Assembly (NCBI RefSeq): GCF_005239225.2
Contig: NC_133294.1
Span: forward strand, 19,357,631-19,421,630
DNA length: 64,000 bases
Source of the DNA: Populus alba
Taxonomy: Eukaryota; Streptophyta; Magnoliopsida; Malpighiales; Salicaceae
Direction: 5' to 3'
Under the pieces are notes generated by a model, which was given only the letters and a program-made list of their open reading frames with translations, made no database searches and had not been told where the DNA came from. Shown piece by piece: positions 1 to 12,018 of this stretch. Each line of letters opens with the position of its first letter. The stretch's first letter is position 1. Position numbers and translations under genes: made by a program.

Positions 1-347
1 ACAATACTTTTTTGCATTCAAGAATTTCAGAGACGCTGAAGCTAACTTCATCTCGCTTGCTGACTCCAGATTCATTGTTTTAGATTGAAAATTCAAACCA
101 CGACCAGACATACCACTTCTTAGGGAGAGGGGGCTGCTGGAGAGAGAGTGAAAGGGGCTGCGGCTAGGGTTAGAGGGGGTAATTTTCTATTTATAGTGGC
201 TTTTTTTTGGTTCGGTTCGGTCGGGTTAACCCGATTTTTTAACTATTCTAATCGGTTTTTTTTTTTTTTCTCGGTTCGGTTTTTCGTTAATTTTTTCTCG
301 GTTTTCTCGGTTTATTCGGTTTTTTTTTTTGCACACCCCTAATTGAA
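1..347. repeat. degenerate hAT-like non-autonomous element fragment
   Basis: The stretch at 195-345 is built from repeated CGGTT/GGTTCGGTT-type tracts separated by T runs and ends in GCACACCCCTA near 332-342. On the minus strand this reads TAGGGGTGTGC followed by A-rich CCG repeats, which resembles the terminal inverted repeat of plant hAT transposons. The other end was not found and may lie before the window. The predicted 64-residue reading frame in this stretch is low-complexity Phe/Val/Ser and is not a gene. Confidence 0.35.
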
Positions 348-818
348 ATTGTTGAGACTTGAAACATTTGGCCTTTCAGTGGTTGGGCGGCTTAAATACT
401 TCAAATTTAGTGTAGAACTTTTTCACCCCTTTCAATTATAATTTCTATTATGGACATCAGAGATATCACTATTATTACTTTGGAAGAAAACCTTTGAACT
501 ACCACCAAGTCTTCGGACGAAAACCTTTGAGCAACCGGCTCATTGGTTTATTGAAGAGAATTATGTTACTTCTTCCCAGCTTTTTCCTCTCAAAAATTAT
601 TCTCTGGATCGGAGGAAAAGGAAATGACAAACTTGTTGGAATCCTTTCCATCTCATTATAACGCTCTTCGAGAAGTGAAGCTGCCTCCACATTACACCCA
701 AGTTCCAAGCACACTCATAATATTCTATGAAAACAAGTATGAGAAATGCACAACTATTGCAATAGCAGCAAGAAGGAATAGAGAAAATTAGTAATAGGCC
801 TCCAATCCTTGTATTTTT
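348..818. other. intergenic DNA downstream of alpha-tubulin
   Basis: No supported gene. A 71-codon minus-strand frame at 499-714 has ordinary composition but no motif that I recognise. The right part is probably the distal 3' flank of the tubulin gene. Confidence 0.4.
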
Positions 819-824
819 TTTATT
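819..824 (-). terminator. candidate poly(A) signal of alpha-tubulin
   Basis: AATAAA on the minus strand, about 95 nt beyond the tubulin stop codon (919-921), a normal distance for a plant 3' UTR. Confidence 0.5.
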
Positions 825-918
825 ACAATACCAAAGATCACACGTACCAACAGAGACATGGTCTAAGCAAACTCATAGCAGCCAAACAAAAACACAAAAG
901 GAAGTACACTCCCTATTA

Positions 919-2816
<1,898 letters not shown>

Positions 2817-2957
2817 TTAAAACACAAAGATAAACAGATATTAAAAGGAGAGAAAAATCGAAAGCAAAGCGAATTGGAATTGATGCTGAGTGGGGTGGCG
2901 TTTATCAAGACGCCTATGAAATTGCAGGGGTGAGCTTTTAGGTCTGTGAGTATGGGG

Positions 2958-2965
2958 TTTATATA
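2958..2965 (-). promoter_or_regulatory. TATA box of alpha-tubulin
   Basis: TATATAAA on the minus strand, about 150 nt upstream of the tubulin ATG at 2810, so transcription would begin near 2930 and give a 5' UTR of roughly 120 nt. Confidence 0.55.
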
Positions 2966-3479
2966 CTTTCACAAGGAGAGAAATTAGGGGAGGGAGGGAG
3001 TGTGTGGTTTAGCTAACCAGGGTTAATTTAACCACGGGTCAAATTAGGTGCCATGCCAATGATGCGGTTTCCCAAGCCACCTAATTCTTGGTTTTGCCAG
3101 GTTGGCCGAATTCGTTATTTAACCATGGTTAGTTGCCCGCTCCATTTTGATTTTTGAATTTAGTTTTGGGGATCGTCTTGGGTTGTATGAAATTGCAGTT
3201 GTGCCACTGCTGGTCTATGGTTGGGGTGGAGGGTAATAATGTCATTCTGTTGGGAGGCGTGGGGAGGGAGCAGAGAAGGCATGATGGTGGTGGATGAGAG
3301 GGCACGTCGCCCAGGAGGGTGGGCCGTCCTCTCAATTAGAGAGTGGATTCTACGTTTCTATCGATTAGGCCTAGTTTCAAATCCCTTGAAGTGTATTCAT
3401 GTGGCCCAACTAGAAAAAATCAAGAGGCACCGCCGGTCCGCCACCATGTCCAGGCAACTGGAATTAGTGAAAATAAGCG
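2966..3479. other. tubulin upstream region, no gene seen
   Basis: Moderate-GC sequence upstream of the tubulin TATA box. Several overlapping frames of 60-96 codons occur on both strands (for example 3221-3511 +), but none shows a recognisable domain or splice-supported extension. Probably promoter and distal upstream DNA. Confidence 0.4.
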
Positions 3480-3619
3480 CATGTTTGGTTTTACCGTTCA
3501 TTCTGCTTTAAAAATTTTAGTATGAATTATGTTTTTTTTAATAATTTTAATGTGTTGATATCAAAAATAAAAATTTAAAATTTATGTTAATTTTTTTATA
3601 TTAAAATTCAAAAAAAATA
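3480..3619 (-). repeat. AT-rich MITE-like repeat, copy 1 (reverse)
   Basis: Copy of the dispersed family described at 3884-4092, in reverse orientation; it carries the TGTGTTGATATCAAAAATAA core and a GTTTGG-type end. Confidence 0.5.
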
Positions 3620-3883
3620 TGGCACAGCTCAGTCATGGAGGTCTAAGTTTTAACTCTGGAGTCTGGACTAGTTGCCATCAAAATACTGCTGAAGCGCATC
3701 CGCGACGCCCTGATTTCTCCGATCTACCACTTCTCGAGTGGTTTCTTCAAATTATGCGGTTTGGTTTTCCTTACAAGCGTGGATTTCCAAATTCGTGTGA
3801 ATCCCTTGTTTCATGTTTATTCCTGGTTTCTAAGTTTCACCCATCTGCCTATTTATAAGGCATGCTACTTCCTTCATGGTTAT

Positions 3884-4092
3884 GGATATGGTTATGGTTA
3901 TAGTTAGTTTTCAGAATATTTTTTATTTAAAAATATATTAAAATGATATTTTTTATTTTTAAAAAATTATTTTTAATATTAACACATCAAAATAATTTAA
4001 AAATATAAAAAATATATATATTAATTTAAAAAAAAAAAAAAAAAAATTATTTTTTTTAAAGTATTTTTAAAATATAAAAACAAACATGGCCT
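3884..4092 (+). repeat. AT-rich MITE-like repeat, copy 2 (good full-length example)
   Basis: About 200 bp. Family hallmarks in order: a GTT/GGTT-rich start, TTTATTTAAAAATATATT, AAAATGATATTTTTTATTTT, a long T/A stretch, ATTAACACATCAAAATAATT, AAAAATATAAAAA, and an end resembling the reverse complement of the start (AAACAAACATGGCC). The related termini and small size suggest a non-autonomous DNA transposon. At least 17 other copies occur in this window. Confidence 0.65.
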
Positions 4093-5024
4093 AATATTAA
4101 AAAAAAATTAAAATTTTTCTTCGATTATATTGCAGGCTTTAAACCCACACCTCCCCAAATTCACACGCACTTGTGTTTTCCAAGATCATAAATAAATAGA
4201 TAATTTAGTAAAGAGCAAATGACAACGCTATTTATTATAAGTTAAAACCTTTAAAAATCAAGAATGTCATAACTGTTAAGAGAGATATCTAGAATATTTC
4301 TATTCATTAAATTTCTTGTCAAAATGTTATTACAAGTTTTAAATCCTTTATATAGAAAAAATTAGAAAAAAAATTATTTCCTTTAAATTAAAAAAAAATA
4401 GAAAAACCTAATAATACTTAATAGAAAAATAAAAATAAGAAAACTATATAATAATATTGAATAGAAAAATAGAAATAGAAAAAAATATTTTAAAAAAGGT
4501 TGAAAACTATTTTTAAAAATACAAAACTAAAACAAAACACTATTATTAAACAAGAAAGAATAAAATTTATAAACTAGACAAGAAGAAACAAAAACAAATA
4601 AATAAATATTTGTTTTTTTCAAAAAAAATCTTCGTCGGTTTTATTATGTTAGAAGTAACGTGTTCTCAAGTTAAAACCCAATCAAAAACTATCCTACTTC
4701 ACCATGATGTTACAGGGGCAAAACCTTCTTAGTGAAATCACCATTCAGGCATTCACCATGAACACATCTTCTATAACTTTCAACCAAAATAATAAAAACA
4801 CTTAACTAAGAAAGAAAGTTTGTTATAAGTTAAAATTATAAAAAATCAAAAAACATCGCAATTATAGAAATACACTTAAAATATTTAATTTTTATTCATT
4901 CAAATCTTATTGTCATAATATTATTATAGTTTGAAAAACTTTAATGATACTAAATAAAAAAAATAAAATAGAAAAATATTCTCCCTAAATAAAATAGTAG
5001 AAAACCTAATAACACTAGAGGTTG
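4093..5024. other. AT-rich intergenic DNA, no gene
   Basis: Mostly A/T runs with partly repeated phrases, such as the stretch around 4230-4420 partly echoed at 4820-5000 (ATTATAAGTTAAA, then ...TTATTGTCATAATATTATTATAG). This points to an old duplicated repeat. No coding frame. Confidence 0.4.
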
Positions 5025-5222
5025 TTTGTTAATGTGATAATTGTTGTTTTATAAAATATTTTTTTGCTTGGAAACATATAAAAATAGTATTTTAAAAAAA
5101 TAAATTATTTTAGACAAAAACATATCAAAACAATAAAAAAAACACTAAAAACACTAATAAATAAAAACCTAAATTTAAATTTTAACAAAAAAAATAAGTT
5201 GAAACTCAATTCAAAACAACCC
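5025..5222 (+). repeat. AT-rich MITE-like repeat, degenerate copy
   Basis: Starts GTTGTTTGTTAATGTGATAA and ends with CAAAACAACCCTTA; the ACATATCAAAACAAT core is a worn form of the family's ACACATCAAAATAAT. Confidence 0.4.
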
Positions 5223-5907
5223 TTAATAGAAAAAATAAAGTTTTTAAACTGAAAAAAAAATATTTATTTTTACAAAAAGCTCAGGTATCACTAGCCTGCC
5301 GAGATGGACTGAATTTTTCTGTGAAACCCAATTAGATTTCTAACTTCTTAATTTCCTGATCTCGCTCTTTCAAAGTATATTTGATTAAGGGAACGCACCG
5401 TCTTTGTTAGGTCTTTTAGGCTTCCGTCCGCCATGAAAATGGGGGGAGGGAGGGTGGTCAAACATGTGCAGTCACTGGCAACTTAACAGGGTATGATGGA
5501 TGGCACTCAAAGAAATCTTCGCCTGAGAGGTGGATTATCTTGACCAGATATTCCGATAAGCTAGAATTCAAAAAATATAAACAAATAAAAGGCCAGCAGT
5601 TTAGTTGTGTTTGACTTCCGGGAGGTTTCTGGACCAATTAGCCTAAAAAATTTAAGCGAAATAATGATTGGTTTTTATGAAATTAGAAAAAAAAGATTAA
5701 AAAAAAAAAACAAAGAAGAAGAAGCAGCTTTCGATTTGAAAAACGAGTCCACCGTGCTGGAAGCATTGCTATCTTCCAGACTTTGAGGCTTTGATCATCA
5801 TTTGCTACTTTGATGTGTATGTTTCTTAAATTATATTTTTAATCTAAATTATTTTCCCTGCAAACCAAAAGCACTCTCAATTTTGTTACCAACCACCAAA
5901 AACAGGT
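5223..5907. other. intergenic DNA, no gene
   Basis: Less AT-biased patches at 5280-5560 and 5740-5810 lie between A-rich tracts. I see no open frame of useful length, RNA gene or clear repeat. Confidence 0.35.
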
Positions 5908-6112
5908 AAGTGTTTGTTTTTGTGTTATAGTATGTTTTTAAAAAAAATTTTTTTGTTAAAAAAATATATTAAATTAATGTTTTTTTTAGATGTTTTTGGA
6001 TAATTTCAATGTACTAATATTAAAAATAAAAACATAAAAAAATTATTTTAATATATTTTTAATTAAAAAGTAATTTACCCTATAATACCAAACTCATGCT
6101 AGATACAAGATG
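5908..6112 (-). repeat. AT-rich MITE-like repeat (reverse)
   Basis: Reverse-oriented copy: starts AGTGTTTGTTTTTGTGTTAT and ends TATAATACCAAACTC, so the two ends are inverted relative to each other, as expected for a terminal-inverted-repeat element. Confidence 0.5.
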
Positions 6113-7423
6113 ACTCTTAATGTAATTTCAATTGAATTAACATGCACAATTTAATTGTTTTAATCCAAAAACAATATTTAAGCCTCTAATTAAATTACTA
6201 TCAACCTCAAGTGGCTAAAAGTCAGACCAACAATAATTTTGCCTAAAAAACTCATTATTAAATTATTTTTACCCAAAAACAAATAATAAACATCATAATA
6301 ACTTAAATAAACTTATATATAAGCTCAAATTGACAACAAATTAGTTTAAAAACCAAGAATCAGCCCAGATTAAAAAACACTTCACGAGCCCAAATCTACT
6401 ATTCTAATGAAGATGAAGGTTAAGTGACATTTTATTAGAACTCTTTTTATTTAAAAATAAACATGTTCACATCAAAATATATTATTTTAGTGGTTAGAAT
6501 CAACATTAAACACAAACAAATATATTTTGTTTTCTCAATTGATATGAGCAACTGTCTCCCATCTCTTAAACTTATAATTTAAAAAGTAAGTAAAATAAAA
6601 TTTCAGATCAAAACTTGAATTGTTAAAAAACTAAAAGGATTGAAAATGTTTCCATTGAACAATATGAGAACTAAAATAATTTTTCATGCTAATTTTTAAA
6701 GAGCCACCTAGTTGCTCCGGTTCCTTTTTCTCTAAATCCCGTCTTTCTATAACAAATTAGAAAAAATTGACCGCTAATTTTCTAAATGAAGAACAAAATC
6801 AAAGAGAAAAAAAAATCACTTCTTTCTCCAATCCATATTGAATTTAAAAGGAAACACACCAAACTTGGCTCCAATGAAATGGACGCACCACTTAGTTTTT
6901 TTGTTAATATTAATTAAGTCACCATGTGTGGTGTAGTTTGGTATTAAAAAAGCAAAAATATTGCGGACAAATTTATTTTGTTGAACTTGTTAATGATGAT
7001 TGAACTTTTTATTTTTAGAAGCAAGATGTGCAAATATGAAGAATTATATGTCTCCTTTTTATTATCTAATATAAATAATATTCACTATAATATTAATATA
7101 TATATATATATATATAAAAGAAAATACCATTGTAAACTATTTTACAATTGAGAAAAAATAGATATTAAAATTTTTTATTATGAGAGGTTATTTAAGAAAA
7201 AATAAAGGAAAATAATAGCATAATAAATTAATTTTATTTTTTTAAATATATGAAAAGGGTAATTTAGCTGGAAAATTAAATATGATTTATTTTCTTAAAA
7301 ACTAAAAACTATAATTATGACTCTACTCATCTTAAAAGAAATTTCTTAGAAAAGACATCAATGATTTGTCTTTCAAAAAAAAAATTACATATACTTTTAT
7401 TAAATAATTAAGATAATATTTGA
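6113..7423. other. AT-rich intergenic DNA with a short (TA)n tract
   Basis: No gene or known RNA. A TA dinucleotide run lies at about 7096-7117. The rest is A/T-rich unique-looking or decayed repeat DNA. Confidence 0.4.
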
Positions 7424-7601
7424 GAGCCAGATAGCGATTATTTTTTTAAATGTTATTTATTTAAAAATATATTAAAATAATATTTTTTTAATATCAGTAC
7501 ATCAAATCAATATTAAAATATTAAAAAAATAAATTTAAAATAAAAAAATTCAAAAATTATTCAAAATATTTTTTTACCACAAAAACCACAACCAACCAAA
7601 T
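7424..7601 (+). repeat. AT-rich MITE-like repeat
   Basis: Contains TTTATTTAAAAATATATT and ATCAGTACATCAAATCAAT and ends AACCACAACCAACCAAATAT, the inverted partner of the family's ATTTGGTTGTGGTT-type start. Confidence 0.55.
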
Positions 7602-8142
7602 ATACTGGGGAGGGAGAAGCAAGAATCCACACGCACGGTTCGAATATAAATGAATTTTACATTGATTTAAAGGGTTTATTGTTGGGGCATTTTGACAATA
7701 AAATGATCCTCCCCACCATGTGAAACAACCGGGAAGGACTTCAACGGCGTCGAGCCCGATATTTCGGTCAAAAACGAAAAAAATCTATCGAGTATCAATG
7801 CAGGCGTTCAAATCCCGTCATGGTTTCCCCAGTCACACACACATATAAAAGTTAAACAACAGCTATGAACTTTTGTATTTCAAGTCCCTACCTGTGTGTT
7901 TCTCAAATCCCGATGAAGTGAAGAAGCGAACAATAACAAGATTTTACGAGTAGCCATGGATTCTAATAAACAGAGATCTCTATAGTTTAGCGGCAGCAGA
8001 TGCTCTTGTGCTTTGAGAAATTCGTCAATTTTAGATCTTGTAGTTTATAAATACGCAATTGGCCCCTCCTCGCATGATAAAAAAATATTAATTGTCTTAA
8101 TATTATTCTTAATATTAATAATTATTAATATATATTAACTAC
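7602..8142. other. intergenic segment, moderate GC, no gene
   Basis: A moderately GC-rich patch at 7690-8060 contains a tRNA B-box-like string (GTTCAAATCCC near 7809) but no tRNA cloverleaf can be folded around it. Possibly part of the retroelement internal region that begins at the LTR at 8622-8955. Confidence 0.3.
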
Positions 8143-8266
8143 CACATCTTTTAAAAGATGTGTTTAACTTTATCTTGAACACGTCTTTTAAAAGATATGT
8201 TCATTCAGTTTTTTTTTTTTTCATGTAATAACTGCCAAATGACAGTTAATTAACTGCCATTTGGCA
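8143..8266. repeat. cluster of three palindromes
   Basis: 8143-8162 is a perfect 20-bp palindrome (CACATCTTTTAAAAGATGTG). 8177-8202 is a 26-bp palindrome of the same core, with one mismatched and one wobble pair. 8233-8266 is a 34-bp palindrome centred on GTTAATTAAC with one mismatched pair. A related GTTAATTAAC string recurs at about 8322. Role unknown; see findings. Confidence 0.6.
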
Positions 8267-8605
8267 ATCTCAATTGACTACCGAGTGCCAATGACAATAT
8301 TAACTACTGAGTGGCAGTAACAGTTAATTAACTATGAAATTCCAATTGGCTACTGTCAATTGAAAATGGAAATAACAGTTTTTAATCTCCCATTTCCATC
8401 ATCAATTCTGAATTGATAATAAAATTATACAACTACCATGTAGAAATTTTTTTTTAATTAATTATAGAAAAAAAAATTCATAACTAAATTACTTCATAAA
8501 ATTTTGTAAATTCAAAATTCTCAATCGAAGTAATCTTTTAACACAAAATTTACATCTATCTTTCATGTAATAATAGATATACTGTATAAAAAACAATATT
8601 AAAAA

Positions 8606-8620
8606 CCGTAGCTCTGATAC
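8606..8620 (-). other. retrotransposon primer-binding site (initiator tRNA-Met type)
   Basis: The minus strand reads GTATCAGAGCTACGG, the plant LTR-retrotransposon primer-binding site complementary to the 3' end of initiator tRNA-Met. It lies just inside the LTR that ends near 8622. One base is lost relative to the usual TGGTATCAGAGC. Confidence 0.55.
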
Positions 8621-8621
8621 A

Positions 8622-8955
8622 AATATAGAATGGAAAGAAAAACTCAATTGTGAAAATTCGCTTTTTTATTCATTGATCAATTACTTCAGTGCCACTTCAA
8701 TTACTAGAACCAAAGTGATATTTCATAATACGCACGTCTTTGTAAATCTTGTCAGGTTAATACATAGAGTCAAGATGGGAGAAGAGAAAGAAAGAACTAT
8801 GTTATTTCAATAATGAAAAGTTGTCATTTCATATGGGTTATGTCCCTTTATATATGATTAGAGAAGACGGTTACTTCCTTTAGTAACTTCTCTAATAACT
8901 TAGACCAGACTCATCATCCATCATGGGCGGACCAGGCCTAACCCAATAACCAACA
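8622..8955 (-). mobile_element. Copia-type LTR (solo or truncated element)
   Basis: On the minus strand the LTR begins TGTTGGTTATTGGGTTAG at 8955 and ends close to 8622, immediately followed by the primer-binding site. It is about 334 bp, a normal size for small plant Copia LTRs. No gag-pol reading frame is present beyond the primer-binding site and no second LTR was found, so the element is truncated. Confidence 0.5.
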
Positions 8956-9119
8956 AGAATATATATGTAGAGACTTGGGCTAGTAATGTATGATTTCATA
9001 TCTAAAAAGTAGTTTTGGGCTTGATTTTGTAATATGCTTTATGTATATTCCTTTTGTTTAATTCACACCATATAATGATATCACTATAATCTTAGGAAAG
9101 ACTAACCAGAACAAAATTT
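8956..9119. other. flank of the LTR, no gene
   Basis: Short AT-rich stretch outside the LTR start, without coding frame or recognisable repeat. Confidence 0.3.
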
Positions 9120-9520
9120 TAAACTTAAGTTTCAATCAGTTCAATGTTAAAGGCTAAAACCAAAATCAATTTAAAAAAATGACTCAATTCAACTTGTTAA
9201 ATCCGAGAACATGGTAATTCCATGAAAATAAAAGAAAATGCAAAGATCCATTCCTAACCAATCTAATATTGATAAACAAAATTAAAATAACAAAAAAAAA
9301 AACCCCAACTTGAGCTAACCCATGTTAACCAACTAAATTCATGAATCAAGTTGTGAGATTAAGATTACCCCATAGAAAAAAAATTGAAAAAAAATTATAA
9401 ACTCAACTCCCAATCAATCAATTGTTGAATGATGAAATTAAAAAAAAATAACAATAAAAAATAAAGATTAAATTAATAATAATAATAAAATAAAATAAAA
9501 AACTCTTACTGGCCACTTTA
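9120..9520. repeat. 'GGTTAACC / TCAAA' dispersed repeat, copy A
   Basis: Contains AACCCATGTTAACC, 'gttgtgagattaagat', and 'CCAATCAATCAATTGTTGAA' followed by GATGAAATTAAAAAAAA. The same phrases recur at 20700-22330, 45110-45480 and 59660-60370, so this is a degenerate copy of a family shared across the window. Confidence 0.45.
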
Positions 9521-10751
9521 CTATTTTGAAGAGGGTCAGGCATGGAAATCAAGAGAAAAAAAGAGAGGAGATGAAAAAAAAAAAAAAAAGGGATCGACTA
9601 CATCAAACCCTCACCACGCAACTCGTTGCCTCACAAGGAAGCCACCACCGAGATGATTTCAAAGACACCAAAACAAGCCGTTGTTAGATACAGAGGAAGT
9701 TGCATACACCACCACATCACGACAACAACCTCCCCACACAAGTACCTATCCTCCACTCAAGACCAAACCTTGAAAAACAAATGTTGAACATGTGTTTTAA
9801 TTTTAAATATAATTTTTTAAATTTTAATTTATGTCAAATCAAATATATTTTATTTTGCTAAACTAAACACCAACTAAGCTCTGAATTTTTACCCTGACAT
9901 CACGAGAATCCAACATCAAGTTGGCCAAAAATAAACTATCACGTCTAATATTGCATCAACTCAACATGAAAGAAACAAAAAAAAGAAAAAGGTCAAGTGT
10001 AAAAAAAAAAACATACAAAAAAAATGACCCCCAATTATTTGGGTCTACTGCTATAGTAAATTGTGCCACACTAAAATGACTAGATCTTTAGTTTCCTTAC
10101 CAGGAATGCTTCTCGCGCGCTGCAGCGGGCAGTCCTTCATAGCGTGGAGCGATCTTGCATCGCCTGGTAAAATAGTCACAAGGACAACATGGCTGAAGAA
10201 GAATAAATTAAGCCACGAATTGAAGCAAACAATAAGCAAAATCAAAGGCGTATTCGAAGCTTTCTTTAAAAGTCTAGAATTTAAAACAAAAAAGATGCTT
10301 GCCGTGAGAATCAACAGCGGCCGCGGTAAAACATGAGATGCATGTGTTTTAGCAAAAAAATAAAGTAAAAAGTGATATCCTCAAGAATAAGAAGTGCATA
10401 TATGGAAGCCAAGAAAAGTTAACAAAGAGGGGGAAAACATGGAGAAATACAATAAAAACCTTCATTCATATGCATCAGTGGCAAAACACAGAAGCAAGCA
10501 GCTAACAACATTGAAAATGCAGGGGCAAAGGATGGGGGCGGGGGAGGTGCGGCCAAGAAAACTAGCCGCGTCTAGTAGGTGCCAATTGAGCTTAACGCAA
10601 CGCAAGACCAGGCATCATTCAGCCAGCTCAAACGCGGAGGGCATTTTAAATATTCGTTTGTTCCGTTGCCGAAACAACCAAAGAAAAGAAGCAAGAGTGT
10701 AATAACAATGGCTAGAAACACATGACAACACACTTTTTAGTACCGAAAATG

Positions 10752-10791
<40 letters not shown>

Positions 10792-11192
10792 ATTAGTTTG
10801 GGGTCATTTTCTCTCTCTTCTTACTCATTAAGTATTGAAAAATAATAAAAATAAATTTTAGTATTGAAATGAATTTTTAAAGATCAAATTGAAAAGAAAA
10901 TGTTTTCACAAGAACTAATTTGTATTTTCAAGAAAATACAAGGACGAAAAAGCAACATAAGGATCAAATTAAAATAAAAGTCAATCGTGTGGACCATTTG
11001 CAAATGACAAGGGACACCATTTGAGATTTGCGGAAAACCCCCTACCTCATACTGAGACACGTGCTGGTAGCTCTCACGTATTCAAGTCTTAACGGCACAG
11101 TTGGATGAGGGCGGCATGTTAAGATGGTAGATGGACGGAGGAGTAAATTGCAACAAAATTTCTCATACAAAGAGGGGCCACTTACATATTTA
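9521..11192. other. intergenic DNA, unassigned frames and a (CT)n microsatellite
   Basis: Frames at 10061-10336 (+), 10051-10314 (-) and 10394-10702 (+) are open but overlap on opposite strands and show no domain. The segment at 10080-10700 is less AT-rich than its surroundings and may be a decayed transposon. A CT microsatellite occupies 10756-10789. Confidence 0.35.
10756..10789. repeat. (CT)17 microsatellite
   Basis: Uninterrupted CT dinucleotide run of about 34 bp. Confidence 0.9.
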
Positions 11193-12018
11193 AAGGTGTG
11201 TTTATTTTTTGAAAAGTAATTTTTAAAAAATTATTTTTTAATTTTTCTTGTGTTTATTTTTTATTAAAAAAATTGGTTAATCAAAAACATTTTTCGGTCA
11301 ATAAAAAACACTTTCTAGTCAAAGAAAAATTCGGTTTAGTTTCCAGAAAAGTGTTTTCCTTTTATTTTGGGTGGAAAATATTTTTTAAAAGTTGTGAAAA
11401 AATTAAAAATGTCATATTATTTGCTGATTATATCAAATTTAATTCTCAAACTTTTGATTATTATTTATATTTTGTTTTGAATATTTATTTTTCAATTTCG
11501 TCATTTGAAATTTAATTTTTATACTAATTTTGGTCTTTATTTTTATAATTATTATTTGCTTTTTTCTTATCATTTTTTTATTGTAATTTTTTATCTATCA
11601 AATTTGATCTCATTCTTTTGACTGTTACTTATTTTATTTAAAATAATTTATGAAATGTTAATTATTATTATTTTAATTTCTCTATCTTTTAATTTTTTAA
11701 TTTTTTAGATTTAATTTATATTATTTTGATTATTATTTATTTTATTTAAGATAATTTATGAAATTATATTTTTTTTCAATTTTATTCTCATTGAAATTTT
11801 TAATTTGTAAGATTTGTTCCTTATTATTTTAATAAACTTGAATAAAATAAAATATTAATAAATTATTTTCCAGTACATAATCAAACACTAGAAAGTATTT
11901 TTCAATTTATTTTCTATTAACAATATCAAATATCAAAAAATAATTTATTTTCTTAAATTTTACTTTTATAAAATTTATTTTTTAAAAAAAAAATTTATTT
12001 TTCAACCAACAAACAGTC
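11193..12018. mobile_element. AT-rich element with inverted ends (~825 bp)
   Basis: The left end reads GTGTGTTTATTTTTTGAAAA and the right end, reverse-complemented, reads GGACTGTTTGTTGGTTGAAA followed by an AATAAATTTTT tract, so the termini are roughly inverted copies. Inside are AAACACTTTCTAGTCAAAG and GTGTTTTCC phrases that I associate with a common poplar repeat. There is no transposase frame; the 80-codon frame inside is A/T-driven. Probably a non-autonomous DNA element. Confidence 0.4.

Noticed and set aside
148..342. 64-codon plus-strand frame
   Set aside because: Low-complexity Phe/Ser/Val from repeated CGGTT/T tracts in a transposon-like repeat.
7795..7830. tRNA-like B box GTTCAAATCCC
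   Set aside because: The bases around it do not pair as a T-stem and there is no acceptor stem or A box at the right distance.
10051..10702. Frames of 87-102 codons around 10.1-10.7 kb
   Set aside because: They overlap on both strands, have no recognisable motif and lie in a repeat-like island.
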